DNA of 64,000 nucleotides from JANMZO01 sp963763135 (GTDB lineage Bacteria; Actinomycetota; Acidimicrobiia; Acidimicrobiales; JANYDT01): the NCBI GenBank assembly GCA_963763135.1, contig CAVXNJ010000010.1:620001-684000 (forward strand), written 5' to 3'. Made by a program: the position numbers and the translations under genes. This document shows, in pieces, positions 40,081 through 48,245 of this stretch. The notes below the pieces were generated by a model. That model saw nothing but the letters and a program-made list of their open reading frames with translations. It did no database searches and was not told the DNA's origin. The stretch's first letter is position 1, and every line of letters begins with the position of its first letter.

Positions 40081-41481
40081 TCAGCCGCGGTGTTCCTTTG
40101 CGGCGCCTTCGAGCGGTTCGACCTCGAGGAGCAGGCCGTCGATGGCTACAACGCGAACCGGGTCGCCGGCGGCGATCGGGGTCGCCCGGTTGGTGCGAGC
40201 CCGCCAAGGAGCGCCGTTGATGGTCACGACGCCTTCCGGGTTGACGAAGTCCTTGGCCTGACCGAGTTCGCCGATCATTGATTCGCGGCCGATGGTCGGG
40301 GTGGCGAACCGCGTTCGCACCATGGTCGGCATGCCGTTGACCATGAAGAGCACCACCAGCACGGTCATGATTGCGACCCAGTAGATCGGGACCCGGGGGC
40401 CGTTGTACAGCAGCAGTGATCCGAGCACGAGCGACGCGGAGCCGACCGCGGTCCAAAAGCGCGGCGTGCCGGCTTGAATGTCGATCGAGAACCCGAGCAT
40501 CGCCAGTAGAAGCAGCAGGACGCCGATCGGACGGGTCGGCAGGTTGCCGAGACCCGACACGCCGAGCACGAACGCCATCAAACCGACGATGGCGGCGATG
40601 CCGATTCCACCGGTGAAGAACTCGAACACGAACAACGAGAGCCCAATCAGCACGAACAGGTAGGCGATCGACGGGTTGGTCGCCAGGTGCAGGAGACGCT
40701 GGACCAGACCGATCTTGGCGAAGCGAACGCCGTAGGGGCGGTTGACGGTGACGTCGTTACCCTTGTTGTCCTTCAACTTCTCCTGGCGTGCGGTCTCGAG
40801 AAGCTTCCCGTCAACCGTCTTGCCGTCGAGTTGACCTACGAACTGCACGAGAACCGGTGCATCGATCGTGGCGATCTTCGCCTTCAGGGCTTCCTTCGAG
40901 TTGTACACGTGCCCGACGAGCGGGTCGGTGGCGTCGCCGCGCGAGGGCGCGTTGCCGATCTTGGTGTTGTCGGCCACGCCCACGAGGTCGGCCGCTGCGA
41001 CCAGCCGGGCTGCGCCCCCTTTGGCCCGGGCTTTGTAGCCGCCGACCCACACGGTGATCGGGATCCGGTGGTCATCGCGGATTTTCGCCTCGAGTTTGGC
41101 CAGCTCATCGTCGCTCAGCAGCGAGCCGGGCGAGTTCAACTGGATGATGAGTGCCTGCGACTTGTTGGCGACCGCACTCTCGATCGAATCGGTGATGAAG
41201 TCGCGCATGACCCGGTCGATGTAGCCGTTGACGTCGATCACGTCGACGAAGTTGGCCAGGTCATCGGCCTCTTGGAAGCGAACGGCCGTCGCCGGAGCCG
41301 CCATCGCCGGGGTCACCGAAAGGTTGGTGAGGGCACCAAATGCGCCGACCGCCAGCAGCACAGCGGCAACGAGCCGACGGACCCGTCGCCGCCAGGTAGT
41401 GGCCGCCGAAATGCGGAATCGGCTCCGCAGGTGGGCATGCCGGGCGATCAGGGTCGAGAATTCATGCATAGTGAAAGACAT
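40081..41481 (-). CDS. NfeD-family membrane protein with degenerate ClpP-like domain
   Basis: The 466-aa protein is taken from ATG 41481. A twin-Arg/hydrophobic leader ends near AMAAPATA. Residues 70-260 are a ClpP/crotonase-like domain (ALIIQLNSPGSLLSDDELA, DLVGVADNTKIGNAPS), then a five-span membrane part (VLIGLSLFVFEFFTGGIGIA, GVLLLLLAMLGFSIDIQ) and a C-terminal NfeD OB domain (GEAKDFVNPEGVV-like text, DPVRVVAIDGLLLEV). The catalytic Ser of the family motif ASAGT is replaced: the segment reads ARAKGGAA. It is probably a scaffold rather than a protease. Stomatin partners of such proteins are not seen nearby. Confidence 0.8.
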   Translation of the reverse strand: MSFTMHEFSTLIARHAHLRSRFRISAATTWRRRVRRLVAAVLLAVGAFGALTNLSVTPAMAAPATAVRFQEADDLANFVDVIDVNGYIDRVMRDFITDSIESAVANKSQALIIQLNSPGSLLSDDELAKLEAKIRDDHRIPITVWVGGYKARAKGGAARLVAAADLVGVADNTKIGNAPSRGDATDPLVGHVYNSKEALKAKIATIDAPVLVQFVGQLDGKTVDGKLLETARQEKLKDNKGNDVTVNRPYGVRFAKIGLVQRLLHLATNPSIAYLFVLIGLSLFVFEFFTGGIGIAAIVGLMAFVLGVSGLGNLPTRPIGVLLLLLAMLGFSIDIQAGTPRFWTAVGSASLVLGSLLLYNGPRVPIYWVAIMTVLVVLFMVNGMPTMVRTRFATPTIGRESMIGELGQAKDFVNPEGVVTINGAPWRARTNRATPIAAGDPVRVVAIDGLLLEVEPLEGAAKEHRG

Positions 41482-41503
41482 CGTTATGGGGGGTGAACAG
41501 TAG

Positions 41504-42454
41504 GTGTCAGCGCAACTCGGCGAGTTCTTCGCGAGCTCAAAGCTGTTCATCGTGGCCGGAAAAGGTGGCGTCGGAAAAACAACTGTGGCCGCAAGCCTCG
41601 CACGGTTGGCGACCACATGCGGACTCCGGACGCTCCTCGTGGACGTGGAACGCAAGCGAGGTATCGCTGCCGCCTTCGGAATCGGCGAGCTCACCTACGA
41701 CGAACGCACCCTGATCGCGGCTGATCCGGCCGCCGGACACGCCGAGCTGCTGGGTCGCACGATCACGCCCGACGATGCCCTCGTGGAATGGCTGGCCGAC
41801 CACGGTTTGCGCCGACTGGGCGACCGAATGGTGTCAACTGGGCTCGTCGACATCATCGCCACTGCTACCCCCGGTATCCGTGACCTGCTCGTTCTTGGAA
41901 AAGTGAAGCAGCTGGTGTCCGGAGGTGCCTACGACCTCGTCGTTCTCGACACGCCGGCCAGCGGTCACGCCGTCTCGTTTCTTCGAAGCCCGCTCGGGCT
42001 GGCCGAAGCCGTGCGGTCGGGTCCGATCCGACGCCAGGCCGACGAAGTGCTCGCTATGTTGCACGATGCCGAACGGACCCAGGTGATGCTCGTCACTCTC
42101 GCCGAAGAGACCCCGGTGAACGAGTTGGTGGAGACCGCGTACCAACTCGAAGAAACCGTTGGCGTCGCCCTCGGGCCGATCGTGGTGAACGCCCTGGTCG
42201 ATCCGGTTCCTGTCCTGACCCCGGCCATCCGGAGAGGACTTTCCGCCGACGAGGGCACCGCGGTCGAGCAGGCACTCGCGTTCGAATCGGCCCGCTACGA
42301 CTTCCAGACATCCCAACGGGAACGGCTGGCCAAAATGCTGCCGCTCCCACAGCTCCACCTCCCCGAGCAGGTCGGAACCACGATCGACCGTGCCGCCATC
42401 ATCTCCTTCGCCGAGGTTCTGGCCGAAGGAATCGCACACCTCGAAGCCGCCTGA
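41504..42454 (+). CDS. ArsA/GET3-like ATPase, first of pair
   Basis: This 316-aa protein starts at GTG 41504. It has a deviant Walker A KLFIVAGKGGVGKTTVAASLA at the N-terminus, switch-like LLVDVERKRGIAAAFG, and VVLDTPASGHAVSFL. The Cys/metal sites of true ArsA are lacking. Its stop overlaps the start of a second ArsA-like gene (TGATG), so the two probably form a heterodimer. The pair matches M. tuberculosis Rv3679-Rv3680, reported anion-transporter-type ATPases next to whiB4. The biochemical cargo is not known from the sequence. Confidence 0.9.
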   Translation: MSAQLGEFFASSKLFIVAGKGGVGKTTVAASLARLATTCGLRTLLVDVERKRGIAAAFGIGELTYDERTLIAADPAAGHAELLGRTITPDDALVEWLADHGLRRLGDRMVSTGLVDIIATATPGIRDLLVLGKVKQLVSGGAYDLVVLDTPASGHAVSFLRSPLGLAEAVRSGPIRRQADEVLAMLHDAERTQVMLVTLAEETPVNELVETAYQLEETVGVALGPIVVNALVDPVPVLTPAIRRGLSADEGTAVEQALAFESARYDFQTSQRERLAKMLPLPQLHLPEQVGTTIDRAAIISFAEVLAEGIAHLEAA

Positions 42455-43623
42455 TGGCCCGAAAAACCGACCGACCGACCCGACCGGTGCGACCAACCCG
42501 TCCGGCCCTGCCATCCCTCGAGCCTGGCGACTTCGGCACGGTCATTCGGCGCTCGCACATCATCCTGTGTTGCGGCACCGGCGGCGTCGGTAAGACCACC
42601 ACAGCTGCGGCGCTCGCCCTGGCGGGAGCGCACGACGGACGCCGTTGCGTCGTCGTAACAATCGATCCCGCCAAGCGCCTGGCTGACGCCCTCGGTCTCG
42701 AGGGACTGACCAATCATCCGGTGAAGGTCGACCTGCCCGACGTTCCCGGTGAAGTGTGGGCTCTGATGCTCGACACCAAAGCGACGTTCGACGATCTGGT
42801 CCGCCGACACGCGCCCTCAGCGGAACAGGCCGATCGGATTCTCGTCAACGCGTTCTACAAGAACATCTCCGGAGCACTCGGAGGCACGCAGGAGTACATG
42901 GCCACCGAGAAGCTCTACGAGCTGGTGAACGAACCAGTCGACGGCGAGGGAGCGAGCATCCCTCGGTTCGACCTGATCGTCGTCGACACCCCGCCGACTC
43001 GCAACGCGCTCGACTTCATCTCGGCCCCGACCCGCCTGACACGCCTGCTTGACAACCGCGTGTTCCGGGCGCTCATGGCACCGGCCCGCAGCGGACTCCG
43101 GGTCTTCGGGGCGGCCTCGCAGCTCGTGCTCCGAGGGATCGGCAAGGTCATCGGCGGAGACGTCCTGGCTGACGCGGTTGCGTTCTTCCAATCCTTCGAA
43201 GGGATGGAGGCGGGGTTCCGGGAACGGGCCCAGGCCGTGCTGGCGATGCTGAAGGAACCTTCGACGGCATGGATTCTGATCACCACGCCTCGGCAGGAGG
43301 CGGTCGACGAAGCCATGTTCTTCGGCACCGAACTGCGCAACCATGACCTGCAGGTGGCCGGACTCGTGGCGAACCGGATGTACCCCGTGTTCAGCCCGCT
43401 GCCCGACCTCACCGGAACGGCCGGACCGGAGGGGCCGACGTCGAGTCCTGCGCTCGAACGCGCGCAGCGAGGCGCCACCCTGGCTGCCGCCCATCGGGAT
43501 GCGCTGGAGCCGTTGCGAGCCATCGTGGGCGCCGCTCCCTGGGCCGTCGTTCCACTCGCCGACCACGATCTTCACGACCTCGGCGAACTGCTGAACTTCG
43601 CCCGAGAGCTGATGAAAACCTGA
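42454..43623 (+). CDS. ArsA/GET3-like ATPase, second of pair
   Basis: This 389-aa protein starts at ATG 42454, sharing one base with the preceding stop. Residues 1-30 are Arg/Pro-rich; then come Walker A IILCCGTGGVGKTTTAAALA near residue 34, VVTIDPAKRLADALG, and LIVVDTPPTRNALDF near residue 175. It is closer to classical ArsA than its partner, with the switch I DPAKRL text and a long helical middle region. It corresponds to Rv3680 in the mycobacterial order. Translational coupling supports a heteromeric complex. Confidence 0.9.
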   Translation: MARKTDRPTRPVRPTRPALPSLEPGDFGTVIRRSHIILCCGTGGVGKTTTAAALALAGAHDGRRCVVVTIDPAKRLADALGLEGLTNHPVKVDLPDVPGEVWALMLDTKATFDDLVRRHAPSAEQADRILVNAFYKNISGALGGTQEYMATEKLYELVNEPVDGEGASIPRFDLIVVDTPPTRNALDFISAPTRLTRLLDNRVFRALMAPARSGLRVFGAASQLVLRGIGKVIGGDVLADAVAFFQSFEGMEAGFRERAQAVLAMLKEPSTAWILITTPRQEAVDEAMFFGTELRNHDLQVAGLVANRMYPVFSPLPDLTGTAGPEGPTSSPALERAQRGATLAAAHRDALEPLRAIVGAAPWAVVPLADHDLHDLGELLNFARELMKT

Positions 43624-43683
43624 TCGACGGGACCGGCTGACCTGATGAGGACCTGAATATGCGGTCTCGACTAGGGTTGTCCC

Positions 43684-44124
43684 GTGCCGCACGTACTCAT
43701 TGCCAGCGACGCACCTTGGGTGCACGAAGAAGTAACCGCATCGGTTCCCCGAGGAGCCACGGTCCGCAGCCTGATTGCGGGGCGCGCCGTCCGGGCCGCT
43801 GTCGAAGAGAAGACGCCCGATCTCGTCGTCCTCGATTCGCAGATCTCCAGCATGGGTGCCTTCGCCGTTGCGTACGACCTACACAACGAACACACCGGTG
43901 GACGCCTGCCCGCCGTCCCCGTTCTGGTCCTTCTCGATCGCCAAGCCGACGTGTTCTTGGCCCGCGACGCCCACGTGGCCGGTTGGCTGGTGAAGCCGCT
44001 CGATCCGATGCGTCTACGCAAGGCCATGACCGCACTCATCGCCGGCGGAACCTACGAAGATCGCGCCCAAACCGGCGACGCCACCACGAACTACCTCCCC
44101 ACCCCCGACGCCACCGCCAGGTAA
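43684..44124 (+). CDS. Stand-alone response regulator receiver domain
   Basis: The 146-aa protein starts at GTG 43684. It is one receiver domain: acidic pocket in VLIASDAPWV, phosphoacceptor Asp in DLVVLDSQISSMGAF near residue 51, and Lys in GWLVKPLDPMRLRKAM near residue 103. The last 30 residues are polar and disordered-looking; there is no output domain. No histidine kinase gene is in the window. It follows the ArsA pair after 60 bases and may share its transcript. Confidence 0.8.
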   Translation: MPHVLIASDAPWVHEEVTASVPRGATVRSLIAGRAVRAAVEEKTPDLVVLDSQISSMGAFAVAYDLHNEHTGGRLPAVPVLVLLDRQADVFLARDAHVAGWLVKPLDPMRLRKAMTALIAGGTYEDRAQTGDATTNYLPTPDATAR

Positions 44125-44143
44125 CCCAACGGCCATAAAGATC

Positions 44144-44159
44144 TCACCGGCACCGGTGA
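44144..44159 (+). terminator. Short palindrome after the receiver gene
   Basis: TCACCGG-CA-CCGGTGA lies 20 bases after the stop codon. A 7-bp stem with a two-base centre and no T-run makes a weak terminator candidate; a protein-binding palindrome is equally possible. Confidence 0.35.
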
Positions 44160-44351
44160 CGAGATGCACCAGCAGCGTGTTGAGGAACCAATGTCGGCGC
44201 CTCTGCGGCCATATTCGCCGCTCGTTGCGTCCTCGGCGACCCTATTAGGAGAGCGCTAGTGGGGTCTTCTGTGTCCTTACGAGCGACGGATCTGACTCGC
44301 AGATCCGCACGCCAGCGTTCCTCAGCACCCTGCTAGAGTGTCTCTCCGCTA

Positions 44352-44425
44352 CGGGATGTAGCGCAGCTTGGTAGCGCGCCTCGTTCGGGACGAGGAGGCC
44401 GGGGGTTCAAGTCCCCCCATCCCGA
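44352..44425 (+). tRNA. tRNA-Pro (anticodon CGG)
   Basis: A 74-nt cloverleaf has acceptor arms CGGGATG/CATCCCG with discriminator A. The D arm is GCGCAGCTTGGTAGCGC, the anticodon stem CCTCG/CGAGG surrounds loop TTCGGGA, giving anticodon CGG, and the T arm is GGGGG-TTCAAGT-CCCCC. CCA is not encoded. The 5' C paired to G72 is typical of proline tRNAs. A strong terminator follows six bases later. Confidence 0.95.
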
Positions 44426-44430
44426 CTGCC

Positions 44431-44470
44431 CAGCCGCCTCACTTTCGAGTGGGGCGGCTGATTTCTTTTT
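44431..44470 (+). terminator. Intrinsic terminator of tRNA-Pro
   Basis: CAGCCGCCTCAC pairs with GTGGGGCGGCTG (one T-G pair) and is followed by ATTTCTTTTT. It lies just after the tRNA. Confidence 0.88.
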
Positions 44471-44522
44471 CCGGTTCTTTCCGGTTTCTTTTCCGACCCG
44501 AACACGTGGAGGCAACGCCGCA

Positions 44523-44807
44523 ATGAGTACCTTCGCCGAATTTCAGGAACTCATCGAAGCAACCTACGGCGTGCGCGACCGGGTGCGAGGTCAAGCGGCA
44601 ACGGTGGCATGGCTCTGCGAAGAAGTCGGCGAACTGGCGAAGGCCGCCCGCAAAGGCACGCGAGCCGAACAGCTCCACGAACTGAGCGATGTTGTCGCGT
44701 GGGTAGCGTCACTGGCCAACCAGCTCGGTCTGTCGATCGACGAGGCCCTGGAGCGATACAACAACGGATGCCCGCGCTGCTCAGCCATCCCCTGCGGCTG
44801 CCCGTAG
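44523..44807 (+). CDS. MazG-like nucleotide pyrophosphohydrolase with Cys-rich tail
   Basis: This 94-aa protein starts at ATG 44523, preceded by TGGAGG. The all-alpha NTP-PPase core has VAWLCEEVGELAKAARKG (EExxE) near residue 29 and LHELSDVVAWVASLANQLG (ExxD), the four acidic Mg ligands of MazG-type enzymes. The C-terminus, CPRCSAIPCGCP, has four cysteines in a zinc-knuckle-like order, which full MazG lacks. It probably hydrolyses non-canonical or excess NTPs. The substrate is unknown. Confidence 0.85.
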   Translation: MSTFAEFQELIEATYGVRDRVRGQAATVAWLCEEVGELAKAARKGTRAEQLHELSDVVAWVASLANQLGLSIDEALERYNNGCPRCSAIPCGCP

Positions 44808-44833
44808 CCACACTCCGGGCTGGGCGACCGGCG

Positions 44834-46900
44834 CTAGATCTTGACCTGGGTACCGACTTCGAAGACCTGCTTCGACGGAAGGTTGAAGAAGCGGGCCGCA
44901 CTCGCGGCCGTGCGGTTCTGCATATCGAACACTCGCTCCTGCCACAGCGGCATCCCTTCGAGATCGGTCACCACCACGGTCTCACGACCGATGAAGTACG
45001 TGGTCGACGTCTCGTCGAAGTTGAGACCCGGATGCGTCATCGAGGTGAGGGTGGCGCCAACATCCACCGTGTCCATGAATCCGAACGTCAACTCAACCTG
45101 AAACATCCCGTAACCGAGTTCGGTGACTTTGGCGCGCTCCCTCGGTTCGACCGTCGGCTGGTCGGCACTATGAATGGAGAGCATCACGGCGGTTTCGTGC
45201 ACCGCACCGAAATGTTCGATCGTGCTGATCAACGCCGGCGGAGCGACGCCTTCATCCTTGAACAGGAACACGGCCGTTCCAGGCAGGCGGGCGACTTGGA
45301 GCTTCTGCAATTCTGCGATGTAGTTCTGAATTGGTTTCTCCCCCCGCTTGAGGCGCATGGCGACGAGAGCGCGTCCCTTCCGCCACGTCCACATCAAGAA
45401 GAACTGAGAGCCGGCGATGAGGAGGGTGAACCAACCGCCGTGGGGAATCTTGACGATGTTGGCGATGAAGAACGCCATGTCGACGATAAGGAGAGGAATG
45501 CAGATCGCGAACGCCTTCGCCCGAGACCATTTCCACCGCTCGACGGCCATCGCGGCGAACAGCACCGTGGTGATCGCCATCGTCGAGGTTACGGCGATCC
45601 CGTACGCGGCAGCCAGGTTCTTCGAACTTCTGAAGAACACGACGGCGATGATGCACCCGGCCATGATCAACCAGTTCACGATCGGCACGTAGATCTGACC
45701 GGAGTGCTTGGCGGAGGTGTGGTGAATCTGGATTCGGGGCAGGTAGTCGAGCTGCACGGCCTGAGCGGTCAACGAGTACGCGCCGGAGATGAGCGCCTGC
45801 GACGCAATCACCGTGGCTGCGGTGGCCAGGATCGCAATCGGATAGATCGACCATTTCGGGCCCATCAAGAACAGCGGGTTGCGGATCGCTTCGGGTTCAT
45901 CAAGAAGCAGCGCGCCCTGCCCGAAGTAGTTCAGCAAAAGACATGGCAGCACCATGGTGAACCAACCGAAGGCGATGGGCTTTCGGCCGAAGTGGCCCAT
46001 GTCGGCATACAGCGCTTCGCCGCCGGTCACGACGAGAAAGATCGAGCCCAGCGACCAAAATCCCTCAAGCCCGTTCGAGGAGAAGTAGCGCACCCCGTAG
46101 ATCGGGTTTATTGCCTGGAGAATCTGCGGTTCGTTGATGATCTGGCTTATGCCGAGCACGGCAAGAAGCGTGAACCAAACGACCATGATCGGCCCGAAGA
46201 TCCTGGCCACGGCTTCTGTGCCGCGTTTTTGCGCAGTGAAGAGGACAACCAGGATGATGATCGCAATCGGCAGGATCCAGTCCTTGAACACGGGGCTCGC
46301 GACCTCGAAACCCTCGACGGCTGAGAGCACCGACACCGCTGGTGTGATGACCCCGTCGCCGTAGAGAAGCGCACAGCCGAACAGTCCGAGGAGTAGCAAA
46401 GTGCTGCGTACTTTGCCCGGCCGATAACCCTTGATCGGCGAGATCAGGGCTGTGAGGGCGAGAATGCCACCTTCGCCCTGATTGTCGGCCCGCATCACGA
46501 GAAACAGGTACTTGATCGTGATGATCAAGATCAGAGCCCAAAACACGAGGGAGCAGGCGCCGTAGACCGTTGTGCGGTTCGGATCGAGGTGATGACCTTC
46601 GAGGGCCTCACGAAAGGCGTACAGGGGGCTGGTACCGATGTCGCCGTATACGACGCCCAAGGCCCCGAGGGCAAGCGCCGCCATGCCACCGTGGGCGGCA
46701 ACGCCGTGTCCGCCGCCATGATCCCCGGCGCTGTGTTGGCTCCCACCATGCCCACCAGACCCGTGCCCGCCGCCACCGTGCCCGCCTCCGTCATGCCCAC
46801 TTCCACCATGACCAGCGTCGCTTGCGCCACCCTCGGCGGGAGGTGCTGCGTTTCCAGACGCACTTTTACCCGATTGGTCAGCCACCGACGAGTCGTTCAT
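44834..46900 (-). CDS. kup: Kup-type potassium uptake protein with His/Gly-rich N-terminus
   Basis: The 688-aa transporter starts at ATG 46900. Residues 20-65 are an unusual Gly/His run with about a dozen histidines (GHGGSGHDGGGHGGG-type). The Kup core begins MAALALGALGVVYGDIGTSP near residue 70 and has about 12 membrane spans; further marks are ADNQGEGGILALTALI and GDGVITPAVSVLSAVEG. The C-terminal 150 residues are cytosolic. Kup imports K+ with H+. The His-rich leader could bind metal or sense pH; this is inference. A 8-bp hairpin (46922-46947) lies just upstream of the start. Confidence 0.93.
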   Translation of the reverse strand: MNDSSVADQSGKSASGNAAPPAEGGASDAGHGGSGHDGGGHGGGGHGSGGHGGSQHSAGDHGGGHGVAAHGGMAALALGALGVVYGDIGTSPLYAFREALEGHHLDPNRTTVYGACSLVFWALILIITIKYLFLVMRADNQGEGGILALTALISPIKGYRPGKVRSTLLLLGLFGCALLYGDGVITPAVSVLSAVEGFEVASPVFKDWILPIAIIILVVLFTAQKRGTEAVARIFGPIMVVWFTLLAVLGISQIINEPQILQAINPIYGVRYFSSNGLEGFWSLGSIFLVVTGGEALYADMGHFGRKPIAFGWFTMVLPCLLLNYFGQGALLLDEPEAIRNPLFLMGPKWSIYPIAILATAATVIASQALISGAYSLTAQAVQLDYLPRIQIHHTSAKHSGQIYVPIVNWLIMAGCIIAVVFFRSSKNLAAAYGIAVTSTMAITTVLFAAMAVERWKWSRAKAFAICIPLLIVDMAFFIANIVKIPHGGWFTLLIAGSQFFLMWTWRKGRALVAMRLKRGEKPIQNYIAELQKLQVARLPGTAVFLFKDEGVAPPALISTIEHFGAVHETAVMLSIHSADQPTVEPRERAKVTELGYGMFQVELTFGFMDTVDVGATLTSMTHPGLNFDETSTTYFIGRETVVVTDLEGMPLWQERVFDMQNRTAASAARFFNLPSKQVFEVGTQVKI

Positions 46901-47063
46901 AGTGCACACACGCTCCGAAAGACGCCGGTCGGACGAACCACCGGCGTTACGAGAAATTAGCGGGTAAAGCTATCGCAACGCCACGTGGGAACAAGACTCG
47001 CCCGCACGACTTGCGCAGCCGAGCGGGTTGGTGGCCAGGGAAAATGTGAACTGTGAGCGGTTT

Positions 47064-48119
47064 TTAACGTTGCGTTAACTTCGCGGCGACGAGTTCAGCA
47101 ATCTGAACCGCGTTCAGCGCAGCACCTTTTCGGAGATTGTCGTTGCTTACGAACATCACCAAACCATGGTCGGCGGTCGGGTCCTTTCGGATGCGTCCGA
47201 CGTAGCTCGGATCCTTGCCAGCGGCATGCAATGGCGTAGGAATGTCGAGGAGTTCAACTCCGGGAGCGGTGGCGAGAAGTTCCTTGGCCCGAGCGACGCT
47301 GATGTCTCGGGCGAACTCGGCGTGGATGCTGAGCGAGTGGCCGGTGTACACCGGAACCCTCACGCAGGTGCCGGCCACCTTGAGGTCGGCGATATTGAGG
47401 ATCTTGCGACTCTCGTTGCGGAGTTTGAGCTCCTCGTCGGTCCAACCTTCTTCGCCGTCGTATTTGTCTTCGGCGTAGGCACCGGCGTAGGGCAACACAT
47501 TGAACGCAATCGGTTCAACGAACTTCTGCGGCGCCGGAATCTCCACCGCATCGCCGCTCACGGCCAACTTCGCGGACTCATCGGCCACTTTGCGGACCTG
47601 GGTTTCGAGTTCGCTCACGCCGGCGACGCCGCCGCCCGAGACGGCCTGGTACGTGGCGGTGATCAACTTGATGAGGCCAGCTTCGTCGTGCAACGGTTTG
47701 AGGACCGGCATGGCGGCCATCGTGGTGCAGTTCGGGTTGGCGATGATGCCGGAACCACCCGTCTTCATGGCCAGTTCGATCGCCTCAGGGTTTACTTCAC
47801 TCACCACCAGCGGGACCGTCGGGTCCATGCGCCAAGCCGAGGAGTTGTCGACGACGATTGCCCCAGCCGCCGCCACCTTCGGGGCGAGAGCCCGTGAGGT
47901 CGTGGCTCCGGCGGAGAAGATCGCAATGTCTACGCCGGTGTAGTCGGCGGTTTCGGCGTCTTCGACGACGATGTCTTTGCCTGCGTAGGGAAGCTTGCGA
48001 CCGGCCGATCGGGCCGAAGCGAAAAAGCGGACTTCATCAGCCGGGAACTTTCGCTCTTCGAGAATTGCTCGCATGGCCTCGCCGACCATTCCGGTTGCTC
48101 CGACAATTCCGATTCGCAT
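47064..48119 (-). CDS. asd: Aspartate-semialdehyde dehydrogenase
   Basis: This 351-aa enzyme reduces aspartyl phosphate to the semialdehyde for Lys, Thr, Met and diaminopimelate synthesis. ATG 48119 has GAGGAG upstream. NADP-binding IGIVGATGMVGEAMRAIL is at the N-terminus; the active-site Cys is in GIIANPNCTTMAAMPVL near residue 130, and the acid-base His is in VYTGHSLSIHAEF near residue 255. The ask gene lies upstream on the same strand, separated by 126 bases, so they probably form an operon. Confidence 0.96.
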   Translation of the reverse strand: MRIGIVGATGMVGEAMRAILEERKFPADEVRFFASARSAGRKLPYAGKDIVVEDAETADYTGVDIAIFSAGATTSRALAPKVAAAGAIVVDNSSAWRMDPTVPLVVSEVNPEAIELAMKTGGSGIIANPNCTTMAAMPVLKPLHDEAGLIKLITATYQAVSGGGVAGVSELETQVRKVADESAKLAVSGDAVEIPAPQKFVEPIAFNVLPYAGAYAEDKYDGEEGWTDEELKLRNESRKILNIADLKVAGTCVRVPVYTGHSLSIHAEFARDISVARAKELLATAPGVELLDIPTPLHAAGKDPSYVGRIRKDPTADHGLVMFVSNDNLRKGAALNAVQIAELVAAKLTQR

Positions 48120-48245
48120 AGCGAGAGACTCCTCAAACCAAGACCCGGCAACTGTTGCCGGACAGAAGTGGCGTCAATTCTCTCACCTCTGCGGCTCGAA
48201 CACGGTCGATTTCCCTGAGGCGCCCGACACAGCGGCGGACGGGTG

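Noticed and set aside
46901..47060. c-di-AMP riboswitch before kup
   Set aside because: Only a simple hairpin is present; the conserved core is missing.
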